From Aquincola tertiaricarbonis (GTDB taxonomy: Bacteria; Pseudomonadota; Gammaproteobacteria; Burkholderiales; Burkholderiaceae_C), in NCBI RefSeq assembly GCF_023573145.1, contig NZ_CP097636.1, positions 1,364,001 through 1,428,000 on the forward strand: a stretch of DNA of 64,000 nt. The letters run 5' to 3'. Each line of letters begins with the position of its first letter. Within the stretch, counting starts at the first letter, position 1. The position numbers and the translations under genes are program-made. Below the pieces are notes generated by a model, which saw only the letters and a list, made by a program, of their open reading frames with translations, was not told where the DNA came from and did not search any database. Of this stretch, positions 48,573 through 58,425 are shown in pieces.

Positions 48573-49328
48573 ATGCGCTTCGACGTCCTGACGCTGTTTC
48601 CCGAGCTGTTCACCCCGCACCTGTCGCTGGGCGTGACGCGCCGCGCCTATGAATCGGGTGCGGTGGACGTGCGCCTGTGGCCGCTGCGCGACTATGGCGA
48701 GGGCACCTACCGCCGCGTCGACGACCGGCCCTTCGGTGGCGGCCCCGGCATGGTGATGCTGGCCGATCCGCTGGCCCGTGCGCTGGCCGAGGTGCGGGCG
48801 CAGCGGGCCGATGCGGTGCCGCTGATCCATTTTTCGCCCACCGGCCGGCCCATCACCCAGGCGCTGGTGCGCGAAATGGCCGCCGGCCCCGGCGCCGTGC
48901 TGCTGTGCGGCCGCTACGAGGGCATCGACCAGCGCTTCCTCGATCGCCACCAGCACATCGAGCTGAGCCTGGGCGACTTCATCCTTTCCGGCGGCGAATT
49001 GCCCGCGATGGCGCTGCTGGACGCGATCGCGCGGCTGCAGCCCGGCGTGCTCAACGATGCCGCCTCGCACGAGCAGGACAGCTTCTCGGAAGACGGCCTG
49101 CTGGACTGCCCGCACTACAGCCGGCCCGAAAGCTGGCAGCACGCGGGCGAAGATGTGCCGGTGCCGCCGGTGCTGCTGTCGGGCCACCATGCGCAGATCG
49201 CGCGCTGGCGGCGCGAGCGTTCGCTCGAACTGACGGCCCGCCGCCGGCCGGAACTGATCGATGCCGCGCGGGCGGCAGGGCGCCTTTCGAAGGCCGACGA
49301 GCGCTTCCTGGCCGCGCTCACGCTATAA
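48573..49328 (+). CDS. trmD: tRNA (guanine-N1-37) methyltransferase TrmD
   Basis: TrmD methylates G37 next to the anticodon to prevent frameshifting. The 251-residue SPOUT enzyme has [11 protein letters not shown], the active-site region [13 protein letters not shown] and the SAM knot loop [14 protein letters not shown] followed by [14 protein letters not shown]. Length and motifs are standard. Confidence 0.97.
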   Translation: MRFDVLTLFPELFTPHLSLGVTRRAYESGAVDVRLWPLRDYGEGTYRRVDDRPFGGGPGMVMLADPLARALAEVRAQRADAVPLIHFSPTGRPITQALVREMAAGPGAVLLCGRYEGIDQRFLDRHQHIELSLGDFILSGGELPAMALLDAIARLQPGVLNDAASHEQDSFSEDGLLDCPHYSRPESWQHAGEDVPVPPVLLSGHHAQIARWRRERSLELTARRRPELIDAARAAGRLSKADERFLAALTL

Positions 49329-49329
49329 T
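49324..49329 (+). promoter_or_regulatory. Possible internal -10 element before rplS
   Basis: TATAAT at 49324-49329 overlaps the trmD stop codon. It would produce a message starting about 80 nt before rplS and allow extra L19. No clear -35 hexamer is visible, so this is a candidate only. Confidence 0.35.
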
Positions 49330-49417
49330 CGCAGGCTTTTCACCGATCCTCTGCCGGGCGCGACGCCTGCGTTGCACCCAAGAACCAAAGCGCCGGCACG
49401 ATCATTTGGAGAATTTT

Positions 49418-49771
49418 GTGAACCTGATCCAAACCCTCGAGCAAGAAGAAATTGCTCGCCTGAACAAGACCATTCCGGCGTTCGCGCCCGGCGACACGGT
49501 GATCGTGAGCGTCAATGTGGTCGAAGGCACCCGCAAGCGCGTGCAGGCCTACGAAGGCGTGGTCATCGCCAAGCGCAACCGCGGCCTGAACAGCAGCTTC
49601 ATCGTGCGCAAGATCTCCAGCGGCGAAGGCGTGGAACGTACGTTCCAGCTGTACAGCCCGCTGATCTCCAGCATCGAAGTCAAGCGCCGTGGTGACGTGC
49701 GCCGCGCCAAGCTGTACTACCTGCGCCAGCGTTCGGGCAAGTCGGCACGGATCAAGGAAAAGCTGTCCTGA
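49418..49771 (+). CDS. rplS: 50S ribosomal protein L19
   Basis: L19 is located at the subunit interface. The 117-residue protein has the family core [20 protein letters not shown] and [20 protein letters not shown], ending [12 protein letters not shown]. The start is a GTG at 49418 with GGAG about 8 nt before it; the protein then begins [16 protein letters not shown] as usual. A terminator hairpin follows at 49813. Confidence 0.96.
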   Translation: MNLIQTLEQEEIARLNKTIPAFAPGDTVIVSVNVVEGTRKRVQAYEGVVIAKRNRGLNSSFIVRKISSGEGVERTFQLYSPLISSIEVKRRGDVRRAKLYYLRQRSGKSARIKEKLS

Positions 49772-49812
49772 TCGTGCTTGCGTGCTAGCTTCGGGCTGGT
49801 GCTGCAACGACG

Positions 49813-49836
49813 CAAAGCCGCCTCCGGGCGGCTTTG
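49813..49836 (+). terminator. Terminator of the rpsP operon
   Basis: A perfect 10-bp stem (CAAAGCCGCC and GGCGGCTTTG) with a TCCG tetraloop lies 41 nt after the rplS stop. The T run is only TTT within the stem, so strength is moderate, but placement at the end of the operon supports it. Confidence 0.8.
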
Positions 49837-49863
49837 TCGTTCCTGGCCTATCCTCACCGCCCC

Positions 49864-50556
49864 ATGAGCCGACCCGCCATCCGTGATCCGCATGCCGTGC
49901 CCATCGTCGCCATCGACGATGCGCTGCCCCCCATCGATCCCGGGCTGCTGACGGCTGGCGCGCTGCGTGAGCGCTTCGCCGAAGCCCGCGGCTGGACGCC
50001 CGAGTTCACCGGCGACGGCGCGTCTTCGGGCCGGGAGCCGGCCTTCGCCTCCGTGCTGGTGCCGCTGGTCGACCGGCCCGAGGGCTTGTCGGTGCTGCTC
50101 ACGCAGCGCACCGCACACCTGCGCGACCATGCCGGGCAGGTGAGCTTTCCGGGTGGCCGGGCCGAGCCCACCGATGTCGACGTGATCGACACCGCGCTGC
50201 GCGAGGCCGAAGAAGAGGTGGGCCTGGCCCGCCGGCATGTGGAGGTGATGGGCACGCTGCATCCGTACAGCACCGTCACCAACTTCGTGGTCACGCCGGT
50301 GGTGGGCCTGGTGCGGCCGGGCTTTGAACTCACGCTCGATCCGTTCGAGGTGGCGTCGGCCTTCGAGGTGCCGCTGGCCTTTCTGATGACGCCGGCCAAC
50401 CACCGCCGCCACCGCTTCGAGTACGACGGCCAGGCGCGCCATTTCCTGTCGATGCAGTGGGAAGGCCCGGCCGCCGACGGCCGCCAGCAGGCCTTTTTCA
50501 TCTGGGGCGCCACAGCCTCGATGCTGCGCAACCTCTATCGGTTCCTGGCAGCCTAG
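49864..50556 (+). CDS. CoA pyrophosphatase, Nudix family (NudL-like)
   Basis: The 230-residue protein has the NudL signature LLTQRTAHLRDHAGQVSFPGG directly before a full Nudix box (Gly98 to Gly120, with TALREAEEEVGL). NudL-type enzymes cleave coenzyme A derivatives to phosphopantetheine and 3',5'-ADP. The ATG at 49864 (MSRPAIRD) is preferred; a longer frame begins inside the terminator. It lies 24 nt before the CobD-like gene. Confidence 0.92.
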   Translation: MSRPAIRDPHAVPIVAIDDALPPIDPGLLTAGALRERFAEARGWTPEFTGDGASSGREPAFASVLVPLVDRPEGLSVLLTQRTAHLRDHAGQVSFPGGRAEPTDVDVIDTALREAEEEVGLARRHVEVMGTLHPYSTVTNFVVTPVVGLVRPGFELTLDPFEVASAFEVPLAFLMTPANHRRHRFEYDGQARHFLSMQWEGPAADGRQQAFFIWGATASMLRNLYRFLAA

Positions 50557-50580
50557 TTGGCATCGCTATCATCGTGGGCG

Positions 50581-51570
50581 ATGAGTTTCTTCGCCGTCCT
50601 TTTTGCGCTGCTGATCGAACAGCTCAAGCCGCTGCCGCGTGACAACTGGGTGCACGACTCGCTGATCTCCTGGGTCGGCTGGAGCGGGCGCAACTTCGAT
50701 GCGGGCAAGTCGCACCACGCCTGGGTGGTCTGGGGCGTCACCGTCATCGCCCCCGCGCTGCTGGCCTGGGGCCTCTTCGCCGCCATCGCGCACTACAGCC
50801 TGCTGCTGGCCCTGGCCTTCAACGTCGGCGTGCTGTACCTGACGCTGGGCTTCCGCCAGTTCAGCCACTTCTTCACCGACATCCGCGACGCGCTGGACCG
50901 CGGCGACGAGAACGAGGCCCGCCGCCTGCTGGCCGAGTGGCGCCACCTGGACGCCAGCGAGCTGCCCCGCACCGAGCTGATGCGGCACGTGATCGAGCAT
51001 TCGCTGCTGGCTGCGCACCGCCATGTGCTGGGCGTGTTCTTCTGCTTCATCGTGCTGTCGGCCTTTGGCATGGGCCCGGCGGGCGCCGTGCTGTACCGCA
51101 TGGCCGAGTTCGCCAGCCGCTACTGGGCCTACCGGCAGCGGGCGCTGCAGGCGCCTTCCAACGACCGGCTGCGCGAGATCTCGCAGCGCATGTTCTCGCT
51201 GATCGACCATGTGCCGGCTCGCCTGACGGCCTTCGGCTTCGCGGTGGTGGGCAACTTCGAGGAAGCCATCAACGTCTGGCGGCGCGACGCCGGCCTGTGG
51301 CTGCATGCCAATGAGGGCATCATCCTGTCGGCCGCCGCCGGCGCGCTGAGCGTGCAGCTGGGCGGTGGCGCCGCGCCGGGCATCACGCCCGACCGTTCCA
51401 AGACCTTCGAGAGCGGCGTCGACCCCGACGCGATGCGGGCCGCGGGCGTCACGCCCGGCCTGCCGCCGCAACTGGGGCACCTGCAAAGCCTGGTGGGCCT
51501 GGTGTGGCGCTCGGTGGTGCTGTGGATGCTGCTGGTGGCCTTGTTGAGCCTCGCCAACGTGTTGGGTTGA
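50581..51570 (+). CDS. CobD/CbiB family membrane protein
   Basis: The 329-residue protein starts MSFFAVLFALLIEQLKPLPR and has several helices with LSAFGMGPAGAVLYRMAEFA and IDHVPARLTAFGFAVVGNFE. This resembles adenosylcobinamide-phosphate synthase (CobD/CbiB). No other cobalamin genes lie nearby, and in Burkholderiales this gene is often found without the pathway, so it may not act in B12 synthesis. The ATG at 50581 fits the family N-terminus. Confidence 0.88.
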   Translation: MSFFAVLFALLIEQLKPLPRDNWVHDSLISWVGWSGRNFDAGKSHHAWVVWGVTVIAPALLAWGLFAAIAHYSLLLALAFNVGVLYLTLGFRQFSHFFTDIRDALDRGDENEARRLLAEWRHLDASELPRTELMRHVIEHSLLAAHRHVLGVFFCFIVLSAFGMGPAGAVLYRMAEFASRYWAYRQRALQAPSNDRLREISQRMFSLIDHVPARLTAFGFAVVGNFEEAINVWRRDAGLWLHANEGIILSAAAGALSVQLGGGAAPGITPDRSKTFESGVDPDAMRAAGVTPGLPPQLGHLQSLVGLVWRSVVLWMLLVALLSLANVLG

Positions 51571-51577
51571 TGTCTGC

Positions 51578-52483
51578 TCAGCGATGGCTGCTGCGCGACA
51601 GCTCGTCGAACAGCTCGCCATAGATGCGGTAGCGCGAGGGGCTGATGTCGCCGCGCTCCACCGCCGCCCGCACGCCGCAGCCGGGCTCCTGCCGGTGGGT
51701 GCAGTTGTAGAAGCGGCAGTCGCCGATGTGGGCGCGCAGGTCGGGCATCAGCCGCGGCAGGCGTTGCACGTCGATCTGCTGCAGGCCGAATTCCTGGAAG
51801 CCCGGTGAATCGATCAGCGCGGTGCCGGCCGGCCGGTCCACCCAGTACCAGCGGGTGGTGGTGGTGGTGTGGCGGCCCGAGTTCAGCGCGGTGGAAATCT
51901 CGCCCACCTGCGCTGCGGCCTCTGGCACCATCAGGTTGATCAACGTGCTCTTGCCGGTGCCGCTGGGGCCCAGCACCAGGGTCGTGCGGCCGGCCAGCAG
52001 AGGGCCGAACAGCGCCCGTGCGGCCTCGGCGTCGTGCTTGATCGAGCAGTCGTGCACCTCCACGCCCATCGCGCGGTAGGGTGCCAGCCGCTCGCGGGCC
52101 AGCGCGGCCTGCGGCAGGTCGGCCTTGTTCAGCACCACGCACACGTCGATGCCGGCGTCCTCCGCGGCGATCAGCGCACGGGTGAGCTGCGACTCGCTGA
52201 ACATCGGGTCGCCCGCCACCAGCACGATGATGCGGTCGAGGTTGGCCGCGAAGCTCTTGGTCTTCCATTCGTCCTGGCGGAACAGCAGGTTGCGCCGCGG
52301 GTCGATCTTCTGGATGACGCCTTCGTCCTCACCGCCCGAGCCGGTGGGCTGCCAGCGCACGCGGTCGCCCACCACGCAGTCGCTTTTTTTGCCGCGCGGG
52401 TGGCAGGTCAGGCGGGTGCCTTCGGGCGTCTCGACGATGAAGTGGCGGCCGTGCGCCGCCACCACCAGGCCGGGCGCCGTCAT
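51578..52483 (-). CDS. rsgA: Ribosome small-subunit-dependent GTPase RsgA
   Basis: RsgA helps late maturation of the 30S subunit. The 301-residue protein shows the circularly permuted GTPase order: NKAD (residues 119-122) comes before the P-loop GPSGTGKST (172-180) and DSPGFQEFG. An N-terminal OB fold and a C-terminal zinc region with CRFYNCTHRQEPGC complete the enzyme. Its ATG overlaps the M48 protease stop. Confidence 0.95.
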   Translation of the reverse strand: MTAPGLVVAAHGRHFIVETPEGTRLTCHPRGKKSDCVVGDRVRWQPTGSGGEDEGVIQKIDPRRNLLFRQDEWKTKSFAANLDRIIVLVAGDPMFSESQLTRALIAAEDAGIDVCVVLNKADLPQAALARERLAPYRAMGVEVHDCSIKHDAEAARALFGPLLAGRTTLVLGPSGTGKSTLINLMVPEAAAQVGEISTALNSGRHTTTTTRWYWVDRPAGTALIDSPGFQEFGLQQIDVQRLPRLMPDLRAHIGDCRFYNCTHRQEPGCGVRAAVERGDISPSRYRIYGELFDELSRSSHR

Positions 52484-53751
52484 GCGCCCTGCAGCCGCAG
52501 CGCGGCCAGCCGTTCGGTGGCCGGCGGGTGCGAGTAGTAAAAGCGCACGTACAGCGGATCGGGCGTCAGCGTGGAGGCGTTGTCCTCGTGCAGCTTGAGC
52601 AGCGCACTGGCCAGGTCGCGGCCGTCGGCCTGGGCGCAGGCATAGGCGTCGGCCTCGAACTCATGCTTGCGCGAGCTGCGCGCCGCCAGCGGCCCCAGCA
52701 GGAAAGTGAAGGGCGGCAGCGCCAGCATGAACAGCAGCAGTGCCAGCGCATCGTTGGGCGCCAGCAGGTTGGGCTGCACGCCCAGGCCGGTGAAGAACCA
52801 GGTCTGCTGCGACAACCAGCCCAGCAGCGCCAGGCCCAGCAGGCTCATGCCGAACACCATGGCCATGCGCTTTTGCACATGGCGGTGCTTGAAGTGGCCC
52901 AGCTCATGCGCCAGCACCGCCTCCACCTCGCCGGGCGACAGCTTGTTGAGCAGCGTGTCGAAGAACACCACCCGCTTGGCCGCACCCAGGCCGGTGAAGT
53001 AGGCATTGGCGTGGGCCGAGCGGCGGCTGCCGTCCATCACGTACAAGCCCTTGGCCGCGAAGCCGCAGCGCTGCATCAGCGATTGCACGCGGGCCTTCAG
53101 CGATTCATCGGGCAGTGGCTCGAACTTGTTGAACAGCGGCGCGATGACGGTGGGGTACAGCACCAGCAGCAGCAGCTGAAAACCCGTCCAAGCCGCCCAG
53201 GCCCACAGCCACCACAGGCTGCCGGTGGCGCCCATGATCCACAGGATGAGCGCGGCCAGCGGCAGACCGATCACCGCCGCCACCAGCAGGCCCTTGAGGG
53301 TGTCGGCCGCCACCATGCGCCAGGTCATGCGGTTGAAGCCGAAGCGCTGCTCGATGCGGAAGGTGTTGTACAGGTCGAAGGGCAGTTCCAGCGCGCCGGC
53401 GATCAGCGCGAAAGTGGCCAGCAGGCTCAGCTGGTAGGCCATGTCGCCCCAGCGCGGCTGCACGGTGGCCACCAGCCAGCCGTTGAGCATGTCCAGCCCG
53501 CCCAGCAGCGTCCAGCCCAGCAGCACCAGGGTGGCGAAGGCCGTGGACAGCAGGCCGAAGCGGCCCTTGGCCAGGGTGTAGTCGGCCGCACGCTGGTGCG
53601 CCGCCAGCGTGACGGTGGTGGCGAAGGCCGGCGGCACCTGGTTGCGATGGGCGGCCACGTGGCGCATCTGGCGCGATGCGAGCCAGAACTTGACGCCCAT
53701 CGCCGCCAGCAGGGCCACGGCAAAGAGCAAAGACAGCAGGAGGGCTTGCAT
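52480..53751 (-). CDS. M48 family (Ste24-like) membrane metalloprotease
   Basis: The 423-residue protein has about seven helices and the zinc motif [12 protein letters not shown] (His282, Glu283, His286), with the third ligand in EFEADAYA (Glu364). This is the Ste24/CAAX prenyl protease fold. Bacteria do not prenylate proteins at CAAX boxes in the eukaryotic manner, so it is probably a membrane quality-control protease. Start at 53751 ([15 protein letters not shown]). The upstream open frame is spurious overlap with orn. Confidence 0.92.
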   Translation of the reverse strand: MQALLLSLLFAVALLAAMGVKFWLASRQMRHVAAHRNQVPPAFATTVTLAAHQRAADYTLAKGRFGLLSTAFATLVLLGWTLLGGLDMLNGWLVATVQPRWGDMAYQLSLLATFALIAGALELPFDLYNTFRIEQRFGFNRMTWRMVAADTLKGLLVAAVIGLPLAALILWIMGATGSLWWLWAWAAWTGFQLLLLVLYPTVIAPLFNKFEPLPDESLKARVQSLMQRCGFAAKGLYVMDGSRRSAHANAYFTGLGAAKRVVFFDTLLNKLSPGEVEAVLAHELGHFKHRHVQKRMAMVFGMSLLGLALLGWLSQQTWFFTGLGVQPNLLAPNDALALLLFMLALPPFTFLLGPLAARSSRKHEFEADAYACAQADGRDLASALLKLHEDNASTLTPDPLYVRFYYSHPPATERLAALRLQGA

Positions 53752-53803
53752 GCCCGGGAGTGTAGGGCTGCGACAATCGGCCGTTTCCCCGACCTGCCGT
53801 GCC

Positions 53804-54376
53804 ATGACCGACACCACGACTCCCAGCCTCGCCAAGAGCGACCAGAACCTGATCTGGATCGACCTCGAGATGACCGGTCTCTTCCCGAACACCGACCGCA
53901 TCATCGAGATTGCCGTCGTCGTCACCGACCCGCAGCTGCAGGTGCGCATCGAAGGCCCGGTGTTCGCCATCCACCAGAGCGACGCCACGCTGGACGCGAT
54001 GGACGCCTGGAACAAGGGCACCCACGGTCGCAGCGGCCTGATCGACCGCGTCAAGGCCTCCACCGTGAACGAGGCCCATGCCGAGGCCGAGGTGATCGCC
54101 TGGCTGGCGCAGTACCTGCCCGCCGGCAAGAGCCCGATGTGCGGCAACTCCATCTGCCAGGACCGCCGCTTCCTGGCCAACTACATGCCGGCGCTGGAAG
54201 CCTTCTTCCACTACCGCAACCTGGACGTCAGCACGCTGAAGGAGCTGGCCAAGCGCTGGAAGCCGGAGATCCTGGCCGGCTTCAAGAAGGCGCAGGCGCA
54301 CACCGCGCTGGCCGACATCCATGAGTCGATCGACGAACTGGCCTACTACCGCCAGCACCTGCTGTCGGTGGCTTGA
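53804..54376 (+). CDS. orn: Oligoribonuclease Orn
   Basis: Orn degrades 2-5 nt RNA, and pGpG from c-di-GMP, to mononucleotides. The 190-residue DEDDh exonuclease has [10 protein letters not shown] with Asp20 and Glu22, the [10 protein letters not shown] segment and the closing [19 protein letters not shown] with conserved His and Asp. It is divergent from the M48 protease gene across 52 nt. Confidence 0.96.
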   Translation: MTDTTTPSLAKSDQNLIWIDLEMTGLFPNTDRIIEIAVVVTDPQLQVRIEGPVFAIHQSDATLDAMDAWNKGTHGRSGLIDRVKASTVNEAHAEAEVIAWLAQYLPAGKSPMCGNSICQDRRFLANYMPALEAFFHYRNLDVSTLKELAKRWKPEILAGFKKAQAHTALADIHESIDELAYYRQHLLSVA

Positions 54377-54397
54377 ACACGCTTTCTCCGTTCAGGG

Positions 54398-54691
54398 CTT
54401 GGTGAAAACCCGGATTCACCGTAGAATCCGCGCTTCGGCTGATCGCTGCATTGTCTTGATCAGCCGTTTCGTTCATCCCCACTGACTCTGTGGCCGGGCA
54501 ATCTGCCCGGAAGCCCCTCTCGGGGCGCGGGTCGGCGGCGATGCCGTCGCTTGGGCCCGTTTGTCACTGTGCGGCACTCCTTGGCTGAGTTGCCCGTCGA
54601 GCGTTCCTGTTGCTGCGACCTGACCCCGGCTGCACGCCCGTGCGGCCCGCGCAAGCTTTGGCCTGCGCGCCGAGAGAAGAGAAAGCGTTCC
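54398..54691 (+). promoter_or_regulatory. Promoter and structured leader of the DEAD-box helicase gene
   Basis: The 315-nt gap after orn has no supported gene. A possible promoter is TTGGTG (54398-54403), an 18-nt spacer and TAGAAT (54422-54427). The leader of about 260 nt contains three neat hairpins: CGGCTGATC (54436-54444) with GATCAGCCG (54458-54466), CCGGGCA (54494-54500) with TGCCCGG (54504-54510), and GCCCC with GGGGC around 54513-54526. Long structured leaders are known for cold-shock helicases. The structures are seen; regulation by them is an inference. Confidence 0.5.
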
Positions 54692-56077
54692 ATGTTCACT
54701 GAATCCAACACCCCCGCCGCCGACACCCCGGCGGGCGACGGCGAAACCAACGGCTTCGCCGCCCTGGGCCTGCATGCCGCGCTGGTGCGCGCCGTGGCCG
54801 ACTCGGGCTACTCGCAGCCCACCGAAGTGCAATCGCGCGCCATTCCGTCGGCCCTGCAGGGTCAAGACCTGCGTGTGTCGTCCAGCACCGGCAGCGGCAA
54901 GACCGCTTCCTTCGTGCTGCCCGCGCTGAGCCGCGTGCTGGCCGCCCGTGGCGACGGCAAGCGCCGTGAAAAGGGCGTGGTGCATGGCCCGCGCGTGCTG
55001 GTGCTGGCCCCCACCCGCGAACTGGCGATGCAGGTCTCCAAGGCCGCTTCCACCTACGGCACCCACGTGCAAGGCCTGCGCGTGGCCACGGTCGTGGGCG
55101 GCGTGCCCTACGGCGCCCAGCTCAAGGCCCTGCGTGGCCCGCTGGACGTGCTGATCGCCACCCCCGGCCGCCTGATGGACCACATGGCCAGCGGCAAGGC
55201 CATCCTGGCCAACGTCGAACTGCTGGTGCTGGACGAAGCCGACCGCATGCTGGACATGGGCTTCATCGACGACATCCGCCACATCGCCGAATCGCTGCCC
55301 GAGCAGCGCCAGACGATGATGTTCAGCGCCACCTTCGCCGGCCACGTGGGCCGCCTGGCCTCGGAGCTGCTGCGTGACGATGCGCAGACCATCGACGTCG
55401 CCTCGCACACCGACACGCACGAGAACATCGAGCAGCGCCTGCACTGGGCCGACAACGGCCAGCACAAGAATGCGCTGCTGGACCACATCCTGGCCGACCG
55501 CGACATGGAGCAGGCCGTGGTGTTCACCAGCACCCAGCGTGACGCCGACTGGCTGGCCGACCGACTGGCCGACATGGGCCATCACGTGGCTTCGCTGCAC
55601 GGTGGCATGCCGCAAGGCCGCCGCAACCGCGTGCTGCAAGGCCTGCGCACCCGTCACCTGCGCGTGCTGGTGGCCACCGACGTGGCCGCCCGCGGCATCG
55701 ACGTGCCCACCATCAGCCACGTGATCAACTACGGCCTGCCGATGAAGGCCGAGGACTATGTGCACCGTATCGGCCGCACCGGCCGTGCCGGTCGCAACGG
55801 CCTGGCCATCACGCTGGCCGAGGCGCCGGACGCCGGCATGATCCGCCGCATCCAGCAGTTCACGACGCAGCAGATCCCGGTGGCCACGATCGAAGGCCTG
55901 GAGCCGCAGAAGCCGGCGCCGCGCCTGTTCGCGCAGCGCCGTGAAGGCTTCGGTGGCGACCGTCCGCGTGGTCGTCCGTTCAACAAGGGCGGCTTCCGCT
56001 CGGGTGGCGGCGATCGCCCGGCCTTCGGCGGCCCGCGCTCGGGTGGCGGCTTCAAGTCGTCGCCGCGCCAGCGTTGA
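54692..56077 (+). CDS. DEAD-box RNA helicase
   Basis: The 461-residue helicase has the Q-motif region (GYSQPTEVQSRAI), Walker A SSTGSGKTAS (near 64-72), motif Ia PTRELAMQ, DEAD at 181-184, the SAT motif at about 212-214, and HRIGRTGRAGR. The C-terminal 60 residues are Arg/Gly-rich (GGDRPRGRPF, RSGGGF), as in RhlE-type cold-shock helicases. It has its own promoter and leader. Its terminator is immediately followed by a group II intron. Confidence 0.95.
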   Translation: MFTESNTPAADTPAGDGETNGFAALGLHAALVRAVADSGYSQPTEVQSRAIPSALQGQDLRVSSSTGSGKTASFVLPALSRVLAARGDGKRREKGVVHGPRVLVLAPTRELAMQVSKAASTYGTHVQGLRVATVVGGVPYGAQLKALRGPLDVLIATPGRLMDHMASGKAILANVELLVLDEADRMLDMGFIDDIRHIAESLPEQRQTMMFSATFAGHVGRLASELLRDDAQTIDVASHTDTHENIEQRLHWADNGQHKNALLDHILADRDMEQAVVFTSTQRDADWLADRLADMGHHVASLHGGMPQGRRNRVLQGLRTRHLRVLVATDVAARGIDVPTISHVINYGLPMKAEDYVHRIGRTGRAGRNGLAITLAEAPDAGMIRRIQQFTTQQIPVATIEGLEPQKPAPRLFAQRREGFGGDRPRGRPFNKGGFRSGGGDRPAFGGPRSGGGFKSSPRQR

Positions 56078-56099
56078 TCTGATTCAGCGCTGCTGAAAC

Positions 56100-56131
56100 A
56101 AAAAGGGCTCGCCATCGGCGAGCCCTTTTTT
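56100..56131. terminator. Terminator of the DEAD-box gene, likely once shared with the FKBP gene
   Basis: GGGCTCGCC and GGCGAGCCC form a 9-bp stem with a 3-nt ATC loop. A run of A precedes and six T residues follow, so both strands can terminate. The group II intron begins 5 nt after the T run, at 56136, in a way typical of introns that target terminators. Confidence 0.92.
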
Positions 56132-56379
56132 CTTGGTGCGCCCGGCAGGGCGCACCTACTTGGAGGTGCAAGTCCTCCACCAGCCCGGCAAGGGGAATGG
56201 TTAGCCGAAGGCAAGGGCTACGTGGGCGACTGCGGGTCTGAAGGAAGCCGGATGGCAAAGCGCTGGCCTGACGAACAGGAAGCGGATACGAGGCGACGCG
56301 CTGGGGTGAGATGGCCAAATTCATCAAAGCCCGGTACTTGCACGGAACGGTGCGTCGTATATCCGACAGGCATAAGCGT

Positions 56380-56410
<31 letters not shown>

Positions 56411-56648
56411 GAATGTGTGCCCGAAGGGGCTACCGGCGTCGAGAGGCGGCGGGATGCGCGCTCAGAAGTCAGCCGAGGCCATAGTAGGTGCCAGCACGGA
56501 CCGAAGGGCTGAACGAGTAAGACCGAGAGTAGGACGATCGATCTTGACGCCTATCGATGATGCAGAAGCTGCCCTGGGCTGTTGCTTTGGGCAGGCCGAG
56601 CGCCAAGCAACCGGACGGAATCCGGGGAGTGCGCGCGACGGTGCGGAG

Positions 56649-57953
56649 ATGGGCGCAGCGACGGACGGGCAAACGAAATCGGAGGGCTGCCGGCTCATGG
56701 AGCGGGTGGTCGAACGCAGCAACATGCAAAAGGCGTACAGCCAGGTCATGAGTAACCGCGGGGCGCCCGGCATCGACGGGCTGCGCTGCGAAGACCTCAA
56801 GGGCTGGCTGCAAAGCCATTGGCAAAGTGTGAAGGGGGCGCTGCTGGACGGCACGTACCTGCCACGCGCGGTGCGCCGAGTGGACATCCCCAAGCCGCAG
56901 GGCGGGGTCAGGACGCTGGGCGTGCCCACCGTGGTGGACAGGCTGATCCAGCAGGCGCTGCACCAGGTGATGCAACCGCTGTTCGAGCCGACGTTCTCGC
57001 AAGGGAGCTACGGCTTCCGCCCGGGACGCAGCGCGACGCAGGCAGTGGTTCAAGCCGCGAACTACATCCGGGGCGGCAAGCGCTGGGTGGTGGACATGGA
57101 TCTGGAGAAATTCTTCGACCGTGTGAACCACGACGCGCTCATGCACCGGGTCGCCAGGCGGATCGACGACAGGCGCGTGCTGAAGTTGATCCGGCGCTTC
57201 CTGCAAGTGAGCCTGATGGACAACGGAGTCGAGACAGCGAGGACACAGGGCACGCCGCAAGGCGGACCGCTGTCACCGCTGCTGTCGAACATCCTGCTGA
57301 CCGATCTGGACCGCGAACTGGAGCGGCGCGGACTGGACTTCTGCCGGTACGCGGACGACTGCAACATCTATGTGTCGAGCCTGCGGGCGGGACAACGCGT
57401 CATGGACGTGGTGACGAAGTTCCTCTGGGAACGGCTGAAGCTCACGGTGAATGCGACCAAGAGCGCGGTGGCAAGGCCCTGGGGACGCAAGTTCCTGGGC
57501 TACAGCGTGACTGCGCACAAGGAGACCCGTCTGCGGATCGCGCCAGAAAGTCTTGCCCGCCTGAGGGCACGGGTCACCGACCTGTGTTTGAAGGGGCGCG
57601 GGCAACGCCTGGAGCGGACCATCGAGCAGCTGCGGCCAGTCCTGCGAGGCTGGATGAACTACTTCCAGCACACGCAGGGACGACGGGCGCTCGAAGAGCT
57701 GGACACATGGGTGAGGCGTCGCCTGCGCGTCATCGCCTGGAGACAGTGGAAGCGCCCGGCCACACGGGCATCGCGCTTGCGTGCGCTTGGCCTGGACGCG
57801 CATCGCGCGTGGAAGTCGAGCGTCAACGGTCGGGGTCCGTGGTGGAACGCGGGGGCCAAACACATGGTGGCGGCCATGCCGCCGAAGCACCTAGCCCGCA
57901 TGGGGCTGGTCTCGCTGGTGGACATCCACCGGCAACTCCAGCGTCTTACTTGA
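56649..57953 (+). CDS. ltrA: Group II intron reverse transcriptase/maturase
   Basis: The 434-residue protein has RT motifs IPKPQGGVRTLGVPTVVDRL, FRPGRSATQ, the GTPQGGPLSPLLSNILL block and the catalytic RYADDCNIYV (YADD at 234-237). A maturase X domain with LRGWMNYFQ follows. I see no HNH endonuclease domain at the C-terminus. The ATG at 56649 is a reasonable start; the ATG at 56697 with GGAGGG ahead is an alternative. It is in the same orientation as the intron. No frameshift or stop interrupts it, so the element may be active. Confidence 0.93.
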   Translation: MGAATDGQTKSEGCRLMERVVERSNMQKAYSQVMSNRGAPGIDGLRCEDLKGWLQSHWQSVKGALLDGTYLPRAVRRVDIPKPQGGVRTLGVPTVVDRLIQQALHQVMQPLFEPTFSQGSYGFRPGRSATQAVVQAANYIRGGKRWVVDMDLEKFFDRVNHDALMHRVARRIDDRRVLKLIRRFLQVSLMDNGVETARTQGTPQGGPLSPLLSNILLTDLDRELERRGLDFCRYADDCNIYVSSLRAGQRVMDVVTKFLWERLKLTVNATKSAVARPWGRKFLGYSVTAHKETRLRIAPESLARLRARVTDLCLKGRGQRLERTIEQLRPVLRGWMNYFQHTQGRRALEELDTWVRRRLRVIAWRQWKRPATRASRLRALGLDAHRAWKSSVNGRGPWWNAGAKHMVAAMPPKHLARMGLVSLVDIHRQLQRLT

Positions 57954-58024
57954 ACCGCCGGATGCGGACCCGCATGTCCGGTGGTGTGAGAGGGCTGAGG
58001 GGGTAACCCCTCACCCTACTCGAT
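57954..58024 (+). ncRNA. Domains V and VI of the group II intron
   Basis: Domain V folds as ACCGCCGGA (57954-57962) with TCCGGTGGT (57977-57985) around an inner ATGCG/CGCAT stem. Domain VI is a hairpin with GGGG and CCCC arms around GTAA (57991-58017), followed by the single-stranded A at 58018, 7 nt from the end, fitting the branch point. The 3' end CTACTCGAT at 58016-58024 is a standard group II ending. The domain V stem begins 1 nt after the maturase stop codon. Confidence 0.85.
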
Positions 58025-58033
58025 GCTCGAGCG

Positions 58034-58390
58034 TCAGACGCCCAGCAACTCCACCTCGAACACCAGGGTGGCGTTCGGGGGGATCACGCCGCCGGCGCCG
58101 CGGGCGCCATAGCCCAGGTCGGCCGGGATGGTCAGCACGCGGGTGCCGCCCACCTTCATGCCTTGCACGCCTTCGTCCCAGCCGCGGATGACCATGCCCT
58201 GGCCGAGGCCGAACTGGAACGGGTCGTTGCGGTCCTTGCTGGAGTCGAACTTGCGGCCGCGCTGGTTAGGGGCGGCGGGGTCGAACAGCCAGCCGGTGTA
58301 GTGCACGGTGACGTGCTGGCCGGCGCGGGCCTCTTCGCCGGTGCCGGGCACGGTGTCTTCGTATTGCAGGCCGGAAGCGGTGGTGACCAT
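58034..58390 (-). CDS. FKBP-type peptidyl-prolyl isomerase
   Basis: The 118-residue protein is a single FKBP domain: [58 protein letters not shown] (here cited in parts) and the closing [15 protein letters not shown]. It has no signal peptide, so it is cytoplasmic. The ATG at 58390 (MVTTASG) is chosen over 58429. The stop is only 10 nt from the intron end, so its transcript now runs antisense through the intron before the old terminator. Confidence 0.93.
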   Translation of the reverse strand: MVTTASGLQYEDTVPGTGEEARAGQHVTVHYTGWLFDPAAPNQRGRKFDSSKDRNDPFQFGLGQGMVIRGWDEGVQGMKVGGTRVLTIPADLGYGARGAGGVIPPNATLVFEVELLGV

Positions 58391-58425
58391 GTTGAAAGCG
58401 TCCTTCTTGTGTTGTCGGTCGCGCA

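Noticed and set aside
56462..57260. Minus-strand open frames within the group II intron
   Set aside because: They are shadows of the RT gene and show no domain; the plus-strand RT has full motifs.
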